From Acidovorax sp. (GTDB lineage Bacteria; Pseudomonadota; Gammaproteobacteria; Burkholderiales; Burkholderiaceae_C), in contig NZ_JALEGG010000069.1 of assembly GCF_022763525.1 (NCBI RefSeq), positions 1-33,246 on the forward strand: a DNA stretch of 33,246 bases, given 5' to 3'. The notes below the pieces were generated by a model, which worked only from the letters and a program-made list of their open reading frames with translations, was not told the DNA's origin and did no database searches. Below, one piece after another: positions 7,748-17,299 of this stretch (position 1 is its first letter; the number at the start of each line of letters is the position of its first letter). The position numbers and the translations under genes are program-made.

Positions 7748-9157
7748 ATGCTGTACCACATTTACGAAACCCAGCGCTCCCTGATGGAGCCCTTTACCGA
7801 TTTCGCGCAGGCTGCTGCCAAGCTGTTCAGCAACCCCTTGTCCCCGTTCAGCGAAAGCCCGCTAGCGCAACGCATGTCCGCAGGCTACGAGCTGCTGTAC
7901 CGCCTGGGCAAGGACTATGAAAAGCCGGCCTTCGAGATCCATTCGGTGGACGTGGACGGTGTCGGCGTGGCGGTGCATGAACGCGTCGAGATCGACAAGC
8001 CTTTTTGCGAGCTGCGCCGCTTCAAGCGGTTCTCAGACGACCCTGCCACCTTGACCAAGCTCAAGGCCCAGCCTGTCGTGCTGATCGTGGCGCCCTTGTC
8101 GGGCCACTACGCCACCTTGCTGCGCGATACCGTGCGCACCATGCTCAAGGACCACAAGGTCTACATCACCGACTGGAAGAACGCCCGGCTGGTCCCGCTC
8201 TCTGAGGGCGAGTTCCACCTGGATGACTATGTGAACTACGTGCAGGAGTTCATTCGCCATCTCCAGAGCATCTATGGCAATTGCCATGTGATCAGTGTGT
8301 GCCAGCCCACCGTGCCCGTGCTGGCCGCTGTGTCGCTGATGGCCAGCCGGGGCGAAACCACGCCCCTGTCGATGACGATGATGGGTGGCCCCATCGACGC
8401 CCGCAAATCCCCCACCGCCGTCAACAATCTGGCGACGAACCGCAGTTTTGAATGGTTCGAGAACAACGTGATCTACCGCGTGCCGGAGAACTTCCCGGGT
8501 GCTGGCCGCCGCGTTTACCCCGGCTTCCTGCAGTACACGGGCTTCGTGGCCATGAACCCGGATCGCCACGCCAGCAGCCATTACGACTATTTCAGGGACC
8601 TGATCAAGGGCGATGACGCCAGCGCCGAAGCCCACCGCAAGTTCTACGATGAGTACAACGCGGTGCTCGACATGGATGCGGACTATTACCTCGAAACCAT
8701 TCAGACGGTGTTCCAGGACTACAAGCTGGTCAACGGCACCTGGGACGTCCGCTCGCCTGAAGGCAAGGTCGAGCGCGTGCGCCCCCAGGACATCACCACC
8801 ACCGCCCTCTTCACAGTAGAGGGTGAGCTGGACGATATCTCCGGCTCCGGCCAGACCGAAGCGGCACACGACCTTTGCAGCGGCATTGTCCGCAAGGAAC
8901 AGCGCCACTTCGAGGTCAAGGGCGCAGGCCACTATGGCATTTTCAGCGGCCGGCGCTGGCGTGAGGCGGTCTATCCCCAGGTGCGCGCGTTCATCCTGGA
9001 GCACGACAAGCCCCCAACCAAGGCTGGTGGCCCCGTGACGGAAACCCCGGACGACAACCCTCCCCGCCGATCGCTCCCCAAGACGGCATCGTCTGCCACC
9101 ACCGTGACCGTGGCGGGACCGTCCCGGCCACGTCGCAAGGGAGTTGGCAAGGCTTGA
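7748..9157 (+). CDS. phaZ: Intracellular polyhydroxybutyrate depolymerase
   Basis: This 469-residue alpha/beta hydrolase strongly resembles the PhaZ1 type of Ralstonia/Cupriavidus, which hydrolyses native PHB granules inside the cell. It begins [16 protein letters not shown], as in that family. The nucleophile is cysteine rather than serine (ISVCQPTVP, Cys185), matching the Cys183 reported for the Ralstonia enzyme. The histidine region is [14 protein letters not shown]. The ATG at 7748 is supported by GGAG eight bases upstream. The family is usually about 420 residues; here about 50 extra C-terminal residues form a proline-, threonine- and arginine-rich tail ending [12 protein letters not shown]. 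The stop codon overlaps the start of the next gene. Confidence 0.93.
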   Translation: MLYHIYETQRSLMEPFTDFAQAAAKLFSNPLSPFSESPLAQRMSAGYELLYRLGKDYEKPAFEIHSVDVDGVGVAVHERVEIDKPFCELRRFKRFSDDPATLTKLKAQPVVLIVAPLSGHYATLLRDTVRTMLKDHKVYITDWKNARLVPLSEGEFHLDDYVNYVQEFIRHLQSIYGNCHVISVCQPTVPVLAAVSLMASRGETTPLSMTMMGGPIDARKSPTAVNNLATNRSFEWFENNVIYRVPENFPGAGRRVYPGFLQYTGFVAMNPDRHASSHYDYFRDLIKGDDASAEAHRKFYDEYNAVLDMDADYYLETIQTVFQDYKLVNGTWDVRSPEGKVERVRPQDITTTALFTVEGELDDISGSGQTEAAHDLCSGIVRKEQRHFEVKGAGHYGIFSGRRWREAVYPQVRAFILEHDKPPTKAGGPVTETPDDNPPRRSLPKTASSATTVTVAGPSRPRRKGVGKA

Positions 9158-9876
9158 CCGCAGACTTGGAGCCGGCTGCGCTGCCGGCGGCCCAGACAGC
9201 GCTGAAAGTGCTGGTGTCGCAAATCGACGCCGCGTTGCCCCAGACGCAGTGCACGCGCTGCGGCTATCCGGACTGCGCGACCTACGCCCGGGCCATTGCG
9301 GAGGACGGCGTGCCCTTCAACCAGTGCCCTCCTGGAGGCGCCGAGGGAATCGCGCGCCTGGCTGCCATCCTGGGACAAGCTCCCCTGCCACTCAGCCCGG
9401 TGCACGGCACGGAGGCGCCACGCACCGTTGCGTACGTTGATGAAGCCTGGTGCATTGGCTGCACACTGTGCATCAAGGCCTGCCCGACCGACGCCATCGT
9501 GGGCACCAACAAGAAGATGCACACGGTCATCGAACCCTATTGCACGGGGTGCGAGCTGTGTGTTCCGGTATGTCCTGTGGACTGCATCCAGATCGAAAAC
9601 GCCAGCGGTACTGCCACCGGGTGGTCTGCGTGGTCCGAGCCTTTGGCCCGCCAGGCTCGCGAGCGCTACGCAGTGCACCGCAGCCGGGTACCCCTGGATT
9701 CGCCGAATCTTGAGGACGAGGACACCTCCCTGCCCGACGAGGCGGCAGCCACCAGACCGCCATTCCCTGCATCCGCCGCCAGCCCGCGGGAAAGCTCACC
9801 CGCAGAGCGGCAGGCGGCCATCGCGGCCGCATTGGAGCGTGCCCGCCAGCAGCGGCGCACGCAAGGCATGTCGTAG
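9154..9876 (+). CDS. RnfB-like iron-sulfur protein (soluble ferredoxin type)
   Basis: This 240-residue protein has the RnfB layout without the membrane anchor. An N-terminal Fe-S domain has four cysteines (CTRCGYPDC and NQCPPGG). Two 4Fe-4S ferredoxin motifs follow ([16 protein letters not shown] and [16 protein letters not shown]). After that comes a charged, Ala-rich C-terminal helix of about 90 residues. In Rnf complexes RnfB passes electrons between ferredoxin and the membrane complex, but no other rnf gene is near, so its partner is unknown. It starts with TTG at 9154, whose last bases form the phaZ stop (TTGA), with AGGGAG about ten bases upstream, so translation is probably coupled to phaZ. 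A link to PHB metabolism is inference from this coupling only. Confidence 0.82.
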   Translation: MTADLEPAALPAAQTALKVLVSQIDAALPQTQCTRCGYPDCATYARAIAEDGVPFNQCPPGGAEGIARLAAILGQAPLPLSPVHGTEAPRTVAYVDEAWCIGCTLCIKACPTDAIVGTNKKMHTVIEPYCTGCELCVPVCPVDCIQIENASGTATGWSAWSEPLARQARERYAVHRSRVPLDSPNLEDEDTSLPDEAAATRPPFPASAASPRESSPAERQAAIAAALERARQQRRTQGMS

Positions 9877-9922
9877 GCGGCGCCCCTCTGCCGCATCGCA
9901 GCTGGGGGGAAGCGGCGAGACT

Positions 9923-11413
9923 TCAGCGCGCAGCAAGCGTCTTGTAGACCCCGCAGCCCAGATACAGGTCGCCGACACGGCTCACATAGGACATCTTTGT
10001 CTGCACAGCACCCGTGGCGGGGTTGGTGATATCGTATTCCACCCAGCCCGGCCCTCGGTCGCCCTGCGCGACGATGTCGCTCACGAGCCGGTCGCCCGCG
10101 ATGCCCGGAATGTCCTGCACCCGCGTGCCCACCTTGGCACTGTTGCCCCCGAATGCCAGGTAGGTACCGGACGTGTCGAGCACGAACACATACATATCCC
10201 GGTCGTGGTAAGGCTGGTTCTTGTCCGTGATGGTGCGCAGGAACTGATCCCGCGACGTGCCTTTGTGCATGGCCATCGCCCTTTGCACCAGGGCCACGGC
10301 CTCCTCCGCCGTGCCTTGCTGCAGACGAAACGCTGATACGGCACGCGACAGCGTGGAGGCCCGGCTTTCCAGGGCCTCGGCCTGCTCCACGGCATGCCCC
10401 ACCATCTGCGCGTTGTGCTGGGTGATCTGGTCCAGCTGTTGCACGGCCGCGCTGACCTCACGCAAGCCCGTGCTTTGCTGCCCGCTCGACTCCGAGATCT
10501 CGCTCATGCTGGCGGCCACGCTGCGAATGCCCCGGGCCATGTCGGCAATGCCTTCGCCTGCAGACCGGATCAGTCCGGCGCTCGTTTCCACTTGGCTTAC
10601 CGAAGTGCCGATCAGCTCCCGGATCTCATGCGCTGCGTCGCTGGACCGCTTGGCCAGCATGCGCACCTCGGATGCCACGACCGCGAACCCCCGGCCCTGG
10701 TCGCCAGCGCGCGCAGCCTCCACTGCGGCATTGAGCGCCAGGATGTTGGTCTGAAAGGCGATGCTGTCGATCACGCCGATGATCTCGGTCATGCGCCGCG
10801 CGCCTTGCTGGATGGCCTCCACCGATTGCACTGCCCTTGCCATGGCCTGCGCTCCCACATCGGCCGCGTCGCGCACCCGGGCGGCCTGCGCATCTGCGCT
10901 CTGGGCCGTCAATGCGTTGTTCTGCACGGCGGAAGAAAGCTGCTCCACGCTGGCAGCGGTTTGTTCCAGGTTGGCTGCCTGTTGCTCGGTGCGGTCGGCC
11001 AGAGACCGGCTTCCCTCGGCGAGGCTTTGCCCGGCGTGGGCCACCAGGGCGGCATTGCTGCGGATATCGGCCACCATGGACGACAGCGTGATGACCATGC
11101 GGTCCAGCGAATGCGCCATCTCACCAACTTCGTCTTGCCCGTAGTCGCCCCGCGGCTTCGCGCGTAGATCGCCGCCTTGGGTGAGCTCCACCGTTTGGGC
11201 CAGTCCGGCCAGGTCTGACGAAAGACTGAAATGCAATGCGACAAGTGCATAGGCCACCACCAGTCCACCCAAGGCTTGCACCCACCACGGCGCCCCGAGG
11301 GCTGCGGCTCCGAGCGCCAACGCGACAAGCAGGCCCACCGAAAGCATCTTTCCGGGTAACCGCCATCTGCGCATCCACCAAAGCCCGGGACGCAGCGGTA
11401 GAAATCCTGGCAT
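9923..11413 (-). CDS. Methyl-accepting chemotaxis protein with C-terminal Cache-like domain
   Basis: This chemoreceptor has 496 residues. Two hydrophobic segments (about residues 22-40 and 43-62) are separated by only a few residues (GAPWW), so there is almost no periplasmic domain. The cytoplasmic signalling domain is complete, with the conserved tip [20 protein letters not shown] followed by [21 protein letters not shown]. After it comes an extra domain of about 110 residues ([50 protein letters not shown]) that looks like a single Cache sensor, here placed in the cytoplasm. The ATG at 11413 follows a strong GAGGAGA site; a longer upstream frame has no such support and runs into the divergent dapC promoter region. 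The ligand is unknown. It probably signals to CheA/CheW encoded elsewhere. Confidence 0.88.
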   Translation of the reverse strand: MPGFLPLRPGLWWMRRWRLPGKMLSVGLLVALALGAAALGAPWWVQALGGLVVAYALVALHFSLSSDLAGLAQTVELTQGGDLRAKPRGDYGQDEVGEMAHSLDRMVITLSSMVADIRSNAALVAHAGQSLAEGSRSLADRTEQQAANLEQTAASVEQLSSAVQNNALTAQSADAQAARVRDAADVGAQAMARAVQSVEAIQQGARRMTEIIGVIDSIAFQTNILALNAAVEAARAGDQGRGFAVVASEVRMLAKRSSDAAHEIRELIGTSVSQVETSAGLIRSAGEGIADMARGIRSVAASMSEISESSGQQSTGLREVSAAVQQLDQITQHNAQMVGHAVEQAEALESRASTLSRAVSAFRLQQGTAEEAVALVQRAMAMHKGTSRDQFLRTITDKNQPYHDRDMYVFVLDTSGTYLAFGGNSAKVGTRVQDIPGIAGDRLVSDIVAQGDRGPGWVEYDITNPATGAVQTKMSYVSRVGDLYLGCGVYKTLAAR

Positions 11414-11584
11414 CTTGTCTCCTCTTTCGTTATTCGCGCATGGGCGCGTTGACTTCGAATCTAGGTGAGCCCACTTACGGAGGATTGACGGGGCGAGCAG
11501 CACGTCTTTTGGCCTGTGCAACGAGCCGATATTCCCGCAAAACGCACCGCGTCCGCCATGGACCATCACCCATAATGGCGCCCC

Positions 11585-12790
11585 ATGAATCCCTTGCTCT
11601 CCCATCTTCAGCCCTACCCGTTCGAGCGCCTGCGACAGCTTTTTGCGGGGGTCACGCCACCTGCAGCGTATAGCCCCATCAGCCTGGGGATGGGTGAGCC
11701 ACGCCATCCTACACCGCAGTTCATCAAAGATGCACTTGGTAACAATCTTTTTGGATTGGCGAGTTATCCCGCCACGGCAGGGGACCCGGCTTTGCGCGAG
11801 GCGTTCACTCGCTGGCTTCAATCACGCTACGGGATCACCGTCAACCCCGCCGCGCAAGTGCTCCCGGTCAACGGCTCTCGGGAAGCCCTTTTCTCGTTCG
11901 CGCAAACGGTGGTGGACCCTTCGCAAGGCGAGGCGGTCGTGGTCTGCCCCAACCCGTTCTATCAAATCTATGAAGGCGCGGCTTTGCTGGCGGGGGCCAA
12001 GCCCTACTATGCCGCGAGCGATCCCGCACGCAACTTTGCGGTGAACTGGGATGCCGTACCTGATGCCGTGTGGCAACGCACCCAACTGCTGTTCGTCTGC
12101 TCGCCCGGCAACCCCACCGGTGCGGTGATGCCACTGAGCGAATGGCAGAAGCTCTTCGAGCTGAGTGACCGCCATGGTTTTGTGATTGCCTCGGACGAGT
12201 GCTACAGCGAGATCTATTTCCGGGACGAGCCCCCGCTGGGCGGCCTTCAGGCGGCAGACCAGCTGGGGCGCAGCGGCTACAAGAACCTGATTGCGTTCAC
12301 CAGCCTGTCCAAGCGCAGCAACGTCCCGGGCATGCGCAGTGGTTTCGTGGCAGGAGACGCCGCGCTTATCAAGGCATTCTTGCTCTACCGCACCTACCAC
12401 GGCAGCGCGATGAGCCCGGTGATCCAGGCCGCGAGCATCGCCGCCTGGAGCGACGAGAAGCATGTGGAGGAAAACCGCATGGCTTACCGCACGAAGTTCG
12501 CACAGGTCACGCCGCTGCTCGCGGGCGTCATGGATGTTGCGCTGCCAGACGCAGGTTTCTACTTGTGGGCCAAGGTGCCCGATGCGCTGGGCATGGACGA
12601 CGCCGAGTTCGCGCGAGCTCTTTTGGCTCAATACAATGTCACGGTGCTGCCCGGCAGCTACCTGGCCCGCGAGGCCCAAGGCAGCAACCCCGGCGCCCAG
12701 CGCGTGCGCATGGCCCTCGTGGCCGAAACCGAAGAATGCGTGGAAGCCGCGCAGCGCATCGTGCAATTCATCCAGTCCCGTACCGCCTGA
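11585..12790 (+). CDS. dapC: Succinyldiaminopimelate transaminase
   Basis: This fold-type I PLP aminotransferase has 401 residues. It would convert N-succinyl-2-amino-6-oxopimelate to N-succinyl-LL-diaminopimelate with glutamate. It contains the substrate-binding [11 protein letters not shown] start, the NGSREALF turn, [19 protein letters not shown] and the PLP-lysine motif [15 protein letters not shown]. These are typical of the DapC group in beta-proteobacteria. The next gene is dapD, 17 bp downstream, which supports the assignment over a generic aspartate-type aminotransferase. It is divergent from the chemoreceptor gene. Confidence 0.9.
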   Translation: MNPLLSHLQPYPFERLRQLFAGVTPPAAYSPISLGMGEPRHPTPQFIKDALGNNLFGLASYPATAGDPALREAFTRWLQSRYGITVNPAAQVLPVNGSREALFSFAQTVVDPSQGEAVVVCPNPFYQIYEGAALLAGAKPYYAASDPARNFAVNWDAVPDAVWQRTQLLFVCSPGNPTGAVMPLSEWQKLFELSDRHGFVIASDECYSEIYFRDEPPLGGLQAADQLGRSGYKNLIAFTSLSKRSNVPGMRSGFVAGDAALIKAFLLYRTYHGSAMSPVIQAASIAAWSDEKHVEENRMAYRTKFAQVTPLLAGVMDVALPDAGFYLWAKVPDALGMDDAEFARALLAQYNVTVLPGSYLAREAQGSNPGAQRVRMALVAETEECVEAAQRIVQFIQSRTA

Positions 12791-12807
12791 CAACCACAGA
12801 TCACAAC

Positions 12808-13641
12808 ATGACCCAACAACTGCAAACCATCATCGACAACGCCTGGGAAAACCGCGCCAGCCTTTCGCCCGCCGCCGCCCCCAAGGAAATCCTGGACGCT
12901 GTCGAGCAGGTGATTGCCGAGCTGAACAACGGCACGCTGCGCGTAGCCACCCGCGAAGCCGTGGGTCAGTGGACGGTGCACCAGTGGATCAAGAAGGCCG
13001 TGCTGCTGTCGTTCCGCCTGCGGGATAACGAACTGATCAAGGCCGGTGACCTCGGCTTCTACGACAAGGTCCAGACCAAGTTTGCTCATCTGTCCGAAGA
13101 CGAAATGAAGGCGACCGGCGTGCGCGTGGTGCCACCCGCCGTGGCCCGCCGCGGCAGCTTCATCGCCAAGGGGGCCATCCTGATGCCCTCGTACGTGAAC
13201 ATCGGCGCCTACGTGGGCGAAGGCACCATGGTCGACACCTGGGCCACCGTGGGCTCTTGCGCACAGATTGGCGCCGGCGTGCACCTGTCGGGCGGCGTGG
13301 GCATCGGCGGCGTGCTGGAGCCTCTGCAGGCCGGCCCCACCATCATCGAAGACAACTGCTTCATCGGCGCGCGTTCCGAAGTCGTCGAAGGCGTGGTGAT
13401 CGAAGAAAACTCCGTGCTCGGCATGGGCGTGTACATCGGCCAGAGCACCCCCATCTTCAACCGAGCAACCGGCGAGATCAGCTACGGCCGGGTGCCCTCG
13501 GGCTCGGTGGTGGTCAGCGGCAACCTGCCCAAGACCGCCGCCAACGGTGCGCCCTACAGCATGTACGCCGCCATCATCGTCAAGCAAGTCGACGCGCAAA
13601 CGCGCTCCAAGACCAGCATCAACGACCTGCTGCGCGACTGA
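12808..13641 (+). CDS. dapD: Tetrahydrodipicolinate N-succinyltransferase
   Basis: DapD uses succinyl-CoA to succinylate tetrahydrodipicolinate, the first committed step of the succinylase branch of lysine and peptidoglycan precursor synthesis. The 277-residue length is standard. The N-terminal helical domain ([16 protein letters not shown]) leads into a left-handed beta-helix built from hexapeptide repeats ([19 protein letters not shown], then [21 protein letters not shown]), which is the DapD signature. The ATG at 12808 has no obvious Shine-Dalgarno sequence; expression may depend on readthrough from dapC, 17 bp upstream. Confidence 0.96.
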   Translation: MTQQLQTIIDNAWENRASLSPAAAPKEILDAVEQVIAELNNGTLRVATREAVGQWTVHQWIKKAVLLSFRLRDNELIKAGDLGFYDKVQTKFAHLSEDEMKATGVRVVPPAVARRGSFIAKGAILMPSYVNIGAYVGEGTMVDTWATVGSCAQIGAGVHLSGGVGIGGVLEPLQAGPTIIEDNCFIGARSEVVEGVVIEENSVLGMGVYIGQSTPIFNRATGEISYGRVPSGSVVVSGNLPKTAANGAPYSMYAAIIVKQVDAQTRSKTSINDLLRD

Positions 13642-13729
13642 GCGCTTGCAGCCCCTGCAGGGCGGCCAGCGGAGCCGCCTCGCCGACAGATACAGATACA
13701 CGGACCTAACCGATACCGAGGGAAACACC

Positions 13730-14893
13730 ATGAGTACGATGGAACGAATTCTTCGCCTGATGGCTGAGAAAAAGGCCTCCGACGTCTATCTGTCGGCCAA
13801 CGCACCCGCGCTGATCAAAATCAACGGCGAATGCGTGCCCATCAACAACCAGATCCTTCCGCCCGACGCGCCGCGCAACCTGCTCTCCGAAGTGGTTCCG
13901 CCCGACCGCATCGAAGAGCTGGAGGAAACTGGCGAACTGAACATGGGCGTGCCCCTGAGCGGCGTGGGCCGGTTCCGCGTCAGCGCCATGCGCCAGCGCG
14001 GCAGCTACGCCGTCGTGATCCGCTTCATCTCCCAGCAGATTCCCGAGTTCGACACGCTGGGTCTGCCGCCCGTGATGCGCGACCTCATCATGGAAAAACG
14101 CGGCCTCATCCTGATGGTGGGTGCCACCGGCTCGGGCAAGAGCACCTCGCTGGCCTCGATGATCGACACGCGCAACGAGGCGCTTACCGGCCATATCCTC
14201 ACCATTGAGGATCCGGTCGAATACCAGTTCAAGAACAAGAAATCGATCGTGAACCAGCGCGAGATCGGCAGCGACACCCAGTCGCTGCAGACCGCACTGA
14301 AGAACGCCCTGCGCCAGGCGCCCGACGTGATCCTGATCGGCGAAATCCGCGACCGCGAAACCATGTCCGCTGCCATTGCCTACGCGCAGTCGGGCCATCT
14401 GTGCCTGGCCACCCTGCACGGCAACAACAGCTACCACGCGCTCAACCGGATCCTGTCGTTCTACCCCGTCGAAGTGCGTCCGACCATGCTGGGCGACCTG
14501 GCATCGGCGCTCAAGGCAATTGTTTCCCAGCGCCTGGTGCGCACTGTGGACGGCGGCCGCGTGCCGGCGACGGAGGTCATGCTCAACACCAAGCTGGTGT
14601 CCGACCTGATCGAGAAGGGAGACTTCTCCGGGGTGAAGGAAGCCATGGAGAAGTCCATGGCCGAGGGTTCGCAAACCTTTGAAGAAGCCCTGGCCAAGCT
14701 CATCATGGATGGCAGGATCGACCGCAAGGAGGGCATGGCCTACGCCGACTCTCCGTCCAACCTGATGTGGCGTCTGCAAAACGATTTCTCCCTGGCGTCC
14801 AATGCCGCCAAGGCCCAGAAAGAAGCCCGCGATGCGCCCGATGACGCGCCCTCGTTCACCGAGATCGTGCTCGACGTCAAGCCAGCGGCATGA
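13730..14893 (+). CDS. pilU: PilT/PilU family type IV pilus retraction ATPase, PilU-like
   Basis: This 387-residue hexameric ATPase has Walker A (GATGSGKST, about residue 130), Walker B/Asp-box (DVILIGEIRDRETM, about residue 199) and a His-box (GHLCLATLHGNN). The segment HGNNSYHALNRI and the longer C-terminal tail fit PilU better than PilT. PilU assists PilT in pulling back type IV pili and works on the inner face of the inner membrane. GAGGG precedes the ATG at 13730. It lies between dapD and dapE with no pilT beside it, which is unusual for PilU. It might instead be an additional paralogue with its own role. Confidence 0.85.
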   Translation: MSTMERILRLMAEKKASDVYLSANAPALIKINGECVPINNQILPPDAPRNLLSEVVPPDRIEELEETGELNMGVPLSGVGRFRVSAMRQRGSYAVVIRFISQQIPEFDTLGLPPVMRDLIMEKRGLILMVGATGSGKSTSLASMIDTRNEALTGHILTIEDPVEYQFKNKKSIVNQREIGSDTQSLQTALKNALRQAPDVILIGEIRDRETMSAAIAYAQSGHLCLATLHGNNSYHALNRILSFYPVEVRPTMLGDLASALKAIVSQRLVRTVDGGRVPATEVMLNTKLVSDLIEKGDFSGVKEAMEKSMAEGSQTFEEALAKLIMDGRIDRKEGMAYADSPSNLMWRLQNDFSLASNAAKAQKEARDAPDDAPSFTEIVLDVKPAA

Positions 14894-14901
14894 TGTAAAG
14901 T

Positions 14902-14940
14902 CCCCTTGAGTTGTCGCCCCCGACCCCTTTCCTCAAGGGG
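14902..14940. terminator. Long-loop inverted repeat after pilU-like gene
   Basis: The nine-base arms CCCCTTGAG (14902-14910) and CTCAAGGGG (14932-14940) are perfectly complementary across a 21-base loop, starting nine bases after the ATPase stop codon. There is no T-tract, so it is a weak intrinsic terminator at best. It could be an mRNA 3' stabiliser or another dispersed element. Confidence 0.4.
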
Positions 14941-15063
14941 TGCGGCGCCCTCGCTGCAGGGCGTCCCTGGCGGGCATTATCGTTTTGTGCAGCGCTGCGG
15001 TTCACCTGCCGAACCCTGATCGCCCTCCGATCACAGCCTCATTCCTAACCCCATTCCCACTCC

Positions 15064-16266
15064 ATGTCCCGCACCCTCCACCTGGCCGAACAGCTCATCT
15101 CCCTGCCCTCCATCACCCCCGAGGATGCAGGGTGTCTCGACCTGCTCGCGGCGCGGCTAGCCCCGCTGGGTTTTGTATGCGAACGCCTGGACAGCGGTCC
15201 TGCGGATTTTCGGGTGAGCAACCTATGGGCAAAACGGCCTGCAGCGCTTGCAGCACTAGCGCAAACAGCTATCAAAACAATAGTATTTGCAGGTCATACT
15301 GATGTGGTTCCCACGGGCCCGCTCGCCCAATGGAGCAGCGACCCGTTCTTGCCGACGCACAAGGACGGCAAGCTCTACGGCCGAGGCGCAAGCGACATGA
15401 AGACCTCCATCGCGGCATTCGTGGTGGCGGTCGAGGAGTTTCTTGCCGCCACGCCCCAGCCCCACATCGCGCTGGCTTTTCTGCTGACCAGCGACGAGGA
15501 AGGTCCTTCGGTGGACGGCACCAAGGTGGTGGTCGAACAGCTCCGCGCGCGTGGCGAAGCGCTGGATTACTGCATCGTGGGAGAGCCCACTTCGGTAGAG
15601 AAAACTGGCGACATGATCAAGAATGGCCGGCGCGGCACTTTGAGCGGCAAGCTCACCGTGCGTGGCATCCAGGGCCACATTGCCTACCCCCAGCTGGCAC
15701 GCAACCCCATCCACCAGGCTTTGCCCGCGCTGGCAGAACTTGCTGCCACCGTGTGGGACCGGGGCAATGCCTTCTTCCCCCCCACCAGCTGGCAGATCAG
15801 CAATGTGCACGGCGGCACCGGCGCCACCAATGTGATTCCGGGCGACGTGGTGTTGGATTTCAACTTCCGCTTCTCCACCGAATCCACCGCCGAAGGGCTT
15901 CAGCAGCGTGTCCACGCGGTACTCGACCGCCATGAACTGGAATACGACCTGCGCTGGACACTCGGGGGCCAGCCCTTCCTGACCACGCCGGGAGAGCTGG
16001 TGGGCGCCGTCCAACAGGCCATCGCCGCCGAAACCGGCCTCACGACCGAACTGTCCACCACCGGTGGCACCAGCGACGGCCGCTTCATCGCGCAGATCTG
16101 CCCCCAGGTCATTGAGTTGGGTCCGCCCAACGCCAGCATCCACAAAATCGACGAACACGTGGCGGTGGCCGACATCGAGCCGTTGAAGAACATCTACCGG
16201 CGCACGCTCGAGAATCTGCATGCGCAAGCACTCGCCACCGAATCCACGAAAGTGGCTGCGGCATGA
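15064..16266 (+). CDS. dapE: Succinyl-diaminopimelate desuccinylase
   Basis: DapE is a dinuclear zinc hydrolase that removes succinate to give LL-diaminopimelate. Metal-binding motifs are present: [39 protein letters not shown] and the C-terminal [13 protein letters not shown] followed by HKIDEHV. The protein has 400 residues against about 375 in Escherichia coli. Most of the excess is an insertion between NLWA and FAGHTD (residues 56-72, [17 protein letters not shown]). It corresponds exactly to a copy of the dispersed repeat and lies just before the first metal-binding histidine. The frame is intact, so the enzyme should tolerate it. The stop overlaps the start of prmB (ATGA). Confidence 0.96.
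   Translation: MSRTLHLAEQLISLPSITPEDAGCLDLLAARLAPLGFVCERLDSGPADFRVSNLWAKRPAALAALAQTAIKTIVFAGHTDVVPTGPLAQWSSDPFLPTHKDGKLYGRGASDMKTSIAAFVVAVEEFLAATPQPHIALAFLLTSDEEGPSVDGTKVVVEQLRARGEALDYCIVGEPTSVEKTGDMIKNGRRGTLSGKLTVRGIQGHIAYPQLARNPIHQALPALAELAATVWDRGNAFFPPTSWQISNVHGGTGATNVIPGDVVLDFNFRFSTESTAEGLQQRVHAVLDRHELEYDLRWTLGGQPFLTTPGELVGAVQQAIAAETGLTTELSTTGGTSDGRFIAQICPQVIELGPPNASIHKIDEHVAVADIEPLKNIYRRTLENLHAQALATESTKVAAA
15230..15280. repeat. Dispersed palindromic repeat copy 4, inside dapE
   Basis: On the minus strand this copy reads TTTTGATAGCTG, TTTGCGCTAGTGCTG, CAAGCGCTGCAGGCC, GTTTT. It matches the consensus along its whole length. It is read through in frame by dapE, where it encodes about 17 residues. 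The central loop lacks the TAA seen in the copy at 4434-4483. Confidence 0.85.
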
Positions 16267-17222
16267 GCACGCCCACCCCATCCCCTCTGGCGCTGTCGGG
16301 CTCCACCATCGGTGCGGTGGTGGAGTCCGGCGCGCAATGCCTTGCGTCCGCCGGTGTCTTTTTCGGCCACGGAACTTCCAACGCGTACGACGAGGCCGCC
16401 TGGCTTGTCCTCTGGCGCCTGGGTCTTCCGCTGGACAGCGACCTTTCCGACGCGCCCGGCTCCGCGAGGAACCAAGCGGTGACGCCAGAACAGCTTGGGG
16501 AGGTGGCAACACTTTTCGAGGAGCGCATCCGGTCACGCAAGCCCGCCGCCTACCTCACGCGCGAGGCTTGGCTGCAAGGCGTGCCCTTCTACGTGGACGA
16601 GCGCGCCATCGTGCCGCGCAGCTTCATCGCCGAACTGCTGGTGGACGGCAGCGTGGACCATTTTCTGAGCGACCAGACGCACCGCGTGCTCGACCTGTGT
16701 ACCGGCAACGGAAGCTTGGCGGTGCTCGCCGCCATGGCCTGGCCAGAGGTTCATGTTACGGGCGCCGATATCTCTCCTGATGCGCTGGCTGTGGCTCGCA
16801 TCAACGTAGAGAAGCACGGACTGCAAGATCGCATCACGCTGGTGCTGTCTGACGGTTTGGCCGCCGTGCCCGGCCCCTGGGACCTGATCCTCTGTAATCC
16901 GCCGTACGTGAACGCCACCAGCATGGCCGCGTTGCCTGGCGAGTACCGGGCAGAGCCTGAACTGGCTCTGGCGGGTGGCACTGACGGAATGGACTTCGTG
17001 CGCCAGTTGTTTGCCGCCGCGCCCGCCTGCCTGACTGAAGACGCCGTGATCATCCTGGAGATCGGCAATGAGCGCGCGCATTTCGAGGCAGCATTTCCGC
17101 AACTGCCTGTGCACTGGCTGGAAACCAGCGCTGGCGAAGACCAGGTTTTGCTCGTTTCACGGCATGCCTTGGTCACGCAAAGTCTCATCGCTGCACAATC
17201 AAAGGTTAAAACGCCGAATTAG
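16263..17222 (+). CDS. prmB: Ribosomal protein uL3 N5-glutamine methyltransferase
   Basis: PrmB methylates a glutamine of ribosomal protein L3 using S-adenosylmethionine. The 319-residue protein has the N-terminal helical domain and the PrmB-typical block [19 protein letters not shown] followed by IVPRSFI. The SAM-binding motif I is [15 protein letters not shown], and the catalytic NPPY ([18 protein letters not shown]) recognises glutamine. These features separate it from the release-factor methyltransferase PrmC. Its ATG overlaps the dapE stop (ATGA, 16263-16266), so the two are translationally coupled. Confidence 0.93.
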   Translation: MSTPTPSPLALSGSTIGAVVESGAQCLASAGVFFGHGTSNAYDEAAWLVLWRLGLPLDSDLSDAPGSARNQAVTPEQLGEVATLFEERIRSRKPAAYLTREAWLQGVPFYVDERAIVPRSFIAELLVDGSVDHFLSDQTHRVLDLCTGNGSLAVLAAMAWPEVHVTGADISPDALAVARINVEKHGLQDRITLVLSDGLAAVPGPWDLILCNPPYVNATSMAALPGEYRAEPELALAGGTDGMDFVRQLFAAAPACLTEDAVIILEIGNERAHFEAAFPQLPVHWLETSAGEDQVLLVSRHALVTQSLIAAQSKVKTPN

Positions 17223-17261
17223 CGACTTCTGCCTCTTGGCCAATACTGCTGTCTCCAACGT

Positions 17262-17287
17262 CACCCGCCGCGCGCGGGTGCGTTTTT
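17262..17287 (+). terminator. Intrinsic terminator after prmB
   Basis: The seven-base stem CACCCGC / GCGGGTG (17262-17268 and 17274-17280) with a five-base loop is followed by CGTTTTTC. It lies between prmB and the next gene on the same strand, so it should end the dapE-prmB transcript. Confidence 0.75.
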
Positions 17288-17299
17288 CTTGCACTCCGG

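Noticed and set aside
9877-9922. Possible terminator between the RnfB-like gene and the chemoreceptor gene.
   Set aside because: GC-rich with only weak stem potential and no T-run on either strand.
11452-11470. CTTCGAATCTAGG occurs near 11455 and again near 22148, suggesting a second dispersed repeat.
   Set aside because: Only 13 bases are identical and the flanks do not align well. Matches of this length are expected by chance in 33 kb.
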